Shown here piece after piece: positions 36,473-38,523 of a DNA stretch of 38,523 bases. Every line of letters begins with the position of its first letter. Position 1 is the first letter of the stretch. The DNA lies in contig JAOMKM010000008.1 in the NCBI GenBank assembly GCA_028351715.1, forward strand, positions 1-38,523, written 5' to 3'. Below the pieces are notes generated by a model. That model was not told where the DNA came from. It saw nothing but the letters and a program-made list of their open reading frames with translations, and ran no database searches. The stretch comes from Methylophilaceae bacterium (GTDB taxonomy: Bacteria > Pseudomonadota > Gammaproteobacteria > Burkholderiales > Methylophilaceae). A program made the translations under genes and the position numbers.

Positions 36473-37357
36473 TCAAAGAGCTTTACTAGTTAATCGAGTA
36501 TATGCCTCTAGATATTTATCTGCGGTATTGGTAATAACTTCATCAGGTAATACAGGGGCAGGGGTTGATTTGTCCCATTCAGTAGATTCCAACCAATCCC
36601 TAACATATTGCTTGTCATAACTAGGTGGTGAAATGCCTAGCTGATATTTTTCTTTTGGCCAAAAACGTGAAGAGTCAGGAGTTAGAACTTCATCGATTAA
36701 ATATATTTTACTATTAACATCTAATCCAAATTCAAACTTTGTATCGGCAATAATAATTCCTTTAGACTCTGCATGGTCTGATGCTATCTGATAAAGTGAT
36801 AGACTTATTTGAGCAATCTTACCTGCCAATTCTTTTCCAATTAAAGCATCACATTCAGCCAATGAAATATTTTCATCTCTCTCTCCTGCTTTTGCCTTAC
36901 TAGATGGGGTAAAGATTGGTGTCTCTAACTTTGATGCTTGTTGTAAATTTCTTGGTAAACTAATACCACAGACCATTCCTTTATGCTGGTATTCCTTCCA
37001 ACTACTTCCGGCTAAATAACCCCTAACAATCGCCTCAATTAGAATAGGTTTCAGTTTCTTAACCACAACCGATCGACCTTTAATTTTCTGAACCTCATCC
37101 TCAGATACGTAGTTTTTCGGGTCATCATCTAAGAGGTGGTTAGATACGATATCGCTTAACTTGTTAAACCAAAAGTTTGCCATCTGATTAAGAACCCTTC
37201 CCTTATTTGGGATTGGTTTAGTCATGATTACATCAAATGCTGATAAACGATCTGTTGTGACAATTAACATCTTCTCATCATCGATATCATAAATATCTCG
37301 AACCTTACCTTGATGAAGAAGTGGTAAACTTTTTAAATTGGTTTCTAAGAGCGCCAA
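36473..37357 (-). CDS. purC: Phosphoribosylaminoimidazole-succinocarboxamide synthase
   Basis: Joins CAIR and aspartate in purine synthesis (SAICAR synthase). The 294-residue form with GKVRDIYDIDDEKMLIVTTDRLSAFD at the N-terminus, RGYLAGSSWKEYQ and IIADTKFEFG is the longer type found in betaproteobacteria and yeast, against 237 in E. coli. The catalytic and ATP-binding segments appear complete (IDEVLTPDSSRFW). It lies two bases after pgk on the same strand, so the two are almost certainly cotranscribed. Confidence 0.97.
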   Translation of the reverse strand: MALLETNLKSLPLLHQGKVRDIYDIDDEKMLIVTTDRLSAFDVIMTKPIPNKGRVLNQMANFWFNKLSDIVSNHLLDDDPKNYVSEDEVQKIKGRSVVVKKLKPILIEAIVRGYLAGSSWKEYQHKGMVCGISLPRNLQQASKLETPIFTPSSKAKAGERDENISLAECDALIGKELAGKIAQISLSLYQIASDHAESKGIIIADTKFEFGLDVNSKIYLIDEVLTPDSSRFWPKEKYQLGISPPSYDKQYVRDWLESTEWDKSTPAPVLPDEVITNTADKYLEAYTRLTSKAL

Positions 37358-37359
37358 AA

Positions 37360-38523
37360 TTAACTTTCTCGTCTTTCTAGAATTTCAATAGCGGGTAATT
37401 TTTTTCCTTCAATAAACTCTAAAAATGCACCGCCCGCTGTAGAGACATATGAAATATTTTTTTCCATACCATAGGCTTCGATAGCAGCAATAGTGTCACC
37501 ACCCCCAGCCAATGAAAATGCGGACGAATTAGCGACAGCATGTGCCAAGGTTTTAGTGCCAGCTGCAAACTGTTTAAACTCAAAAACACCTATCGGTCCA
37601 TTCCATAAAATGGTCTTAGCTTGTTTAATTTTTTCAGTTATAGATATCATTGTGCTTGGGCCTAGATCTAAGATCATGTCATCTGAATCTAAATCTTTAA
37701 TACTTTTAACTATGGCTAGCTCATTTTCATCAAATTTTTTACCGCATACAACATCAGTCACTACTGGTAGAGAAGCCCCACGTGATTTAAGTTTTTCGAT
37801 AATCTTTTTAGCTAAAGGGATAAAGTCATCTTCACAAAGCGACATACCAATATTATATCCTTGTGCCTTTAAGAAAGTGTTAGCAATACCTCCTCCTAAA
37901 ATCAACTGATCCACCTTATCAGAAAGACTATCTAAAATTTTAAGCTTTGTAGAAACCTTACTTCCCCCAACGATGGCAACCATGGGAAATTGTGGAGACG
38001 ACATAACCTTATCTAGAGCTTCAAGTTCACTTGCAAATAGCATGCCAGCGCAGACCTGAGGACAAAATTCTGCGATTCCATAGGTTGAAGCTTGCCTTCT
38101 ATGTGCAGTTCCGAAAGCATCCATAACAAAAATATCTGTTAGATTTGCGTATACTTTTGAAAGCTCAACATCGTTATTATTCTCGCCCACATTAAATCTA
38201 CAATTTTCTAGTACTACCATTTCACCTGACTCAACTATAAAATCTTTAGTTGTCCAATCTCTAATCAGTGGAATATCTTTATCCAATATTTTACTTAAAT
38301 AATCTGCAATTGGAGCCAGAGAATCTTCTTTTTTAAAATAACCTTCTTGTGGTCTACCTAAATGAGAGGTGATCATCACTTTTGCACCAGATCTAATAGC
38401 ATATTTAATAGTTGGAAGGGATGCTTGGATTCTATTTCTTGAAGAGATTTTCCCAGAATGCATCGGGACATTTAAATCAGCTCTTATAAAAACTCGCTTA
38501 TCTTTAATATTAAAATCAGTGAT
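37360..38523 (-). CDS. pgk: Phosphoglycerate kinase (5' end cut by window edge)
   Basis: Transfers phosphate from 1,3-bisphosphoglycerate to ADP. The reading frame is open to the last base of the window and includes DKRVFIRADLNVP. Only about the first few residues are missing. An internal ATG at 38463 is not the start, since the conserved N-terminus precedes it. Motifs: SHLGRPQEG, LENCRFNVGE, AIVGGSKVSTK and the nucleotide loop LAGGGDTIAA near the C-terminus. In many betaproteobacteria pyk and fba lie between pgk and purC; here they do not. Confidence 0.98.
   Translation of the reverse strand: MTDFNIKDKRVFIRADLNVPMHSGKISSRNRIQASLPTIKYAIRSGAKVMITSHLGRPQEGYFKKEDSLAPIADYLSKILDKDIPLIRDWTTKDFIVESGEMVVLENCRFNVGENNNDVELSKVYANLTDIFVMDAFGTAHRRQASTYGIAEFCPQVCAGMLFASELEALDKVMSSPQFPMVAIVGGSKVSTKLKILDSLSDKVDQLILGGGIANTFLKAQGYNIGMSLCEDDFIPLAKKIIEKLKSRGASLPVVTDVVCGKKFDENELAIVKSIKDLDSDDMILDLGPSTMISITEKIKQAKTILWNGPIGVFEFKQFAAGTKTLAHAVANSSAFSLAGGGDTIAAIEAYGMEKNISYVSTAGGAFLEFIEGKKLPAIEILERRES

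Overview
The window is a gene-dense, AT-rich (visibly about one third G+C, not computed) piece of a streamlined proteobacterial chromosome. It carries about 38 protein genes and one tRNA and has almost no non-coding DNA. There are no insertion sequences, prophage genes, CRISPR arrays or rRNA genes. Gene content and order point to Betaproteobacteria: pssA-leuA, dapA-bamC, divergent DciA-like gene versus M23 peptidase-secA, a stand-alone RnfB-type ferredoxin next to nth, and pgk beside purC. The low G+C, overlapping gene ends, H+-pyrophosphatase and ETF system would suit a small-genome methylotroph such as the OM43/Methylophilales group. That placement is an inference from memory, not a search; a streamlined gammaproteobacterium is the main alternative.

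Layout. 1-1480: exported truncated haemoglobin, a two-cysteine OhrR-like MarR regulator and tRNA-Lys. 1481-6705: ffh, ypjD-like gene, HAD phosphatase, leuA, pssA. 6807-14979: a long forward run of tgt, yajC, secD, secF, a CNNM/CorC-type membrane protein, clpS and clpA. 14972-18549: GST-like protein, pyrD, the ribosomal oxygenase roxA and a metallo-beta-lactamase-fold hydrolase. 18549-20893: bamC and dapA. 20950-28286: a redox block with two different ferredoxin-NADP reductases, etfA/etfB, a LysR regulator, ETF-quinone oxidoreductase, an orphan RnfB-like ferredoxin and nth. 28264-33315: DUF1289 protein, secA, M23 peptidase, DciA-like protein, TauE/SafE transporter. 33412-38523: hppA, an exported thioredoxin-MsrB fusion, purC and a 5'-truncated pgk.

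How the genes work together. Protein traffic to and through the inner membrane is over-represented (ffh, yajC-secD-secF, secA, bamC), with quality control by ClpS/ClpA. The most system-like part is the redox block. ETF would collect electrons from unseen flavin dehydrogenases and pass them to quinone through ETF-QO, while the two FNRs and the RnfB-like ferredoxin connect NADPH and ferredoxin pools. A LysR gene sits between etfBA and etfQO, in a compact divergent promoter whose two TATAAT boxes lie inside inverted repeats. Several proteins suggest oxidative-stress handling: OhrR-like, Trx-MsrB and truncated globin.

Most of the window is housekeeping. The items most worth a second look are the etfA gene with no usual start codon ahead of its conserved N-terminus, the etf/lysR operator, the exported globin with its promoter palindrome, the zinc-less Trx-MsrB fusion, and the low-complexity insertions in BamC and SecA.
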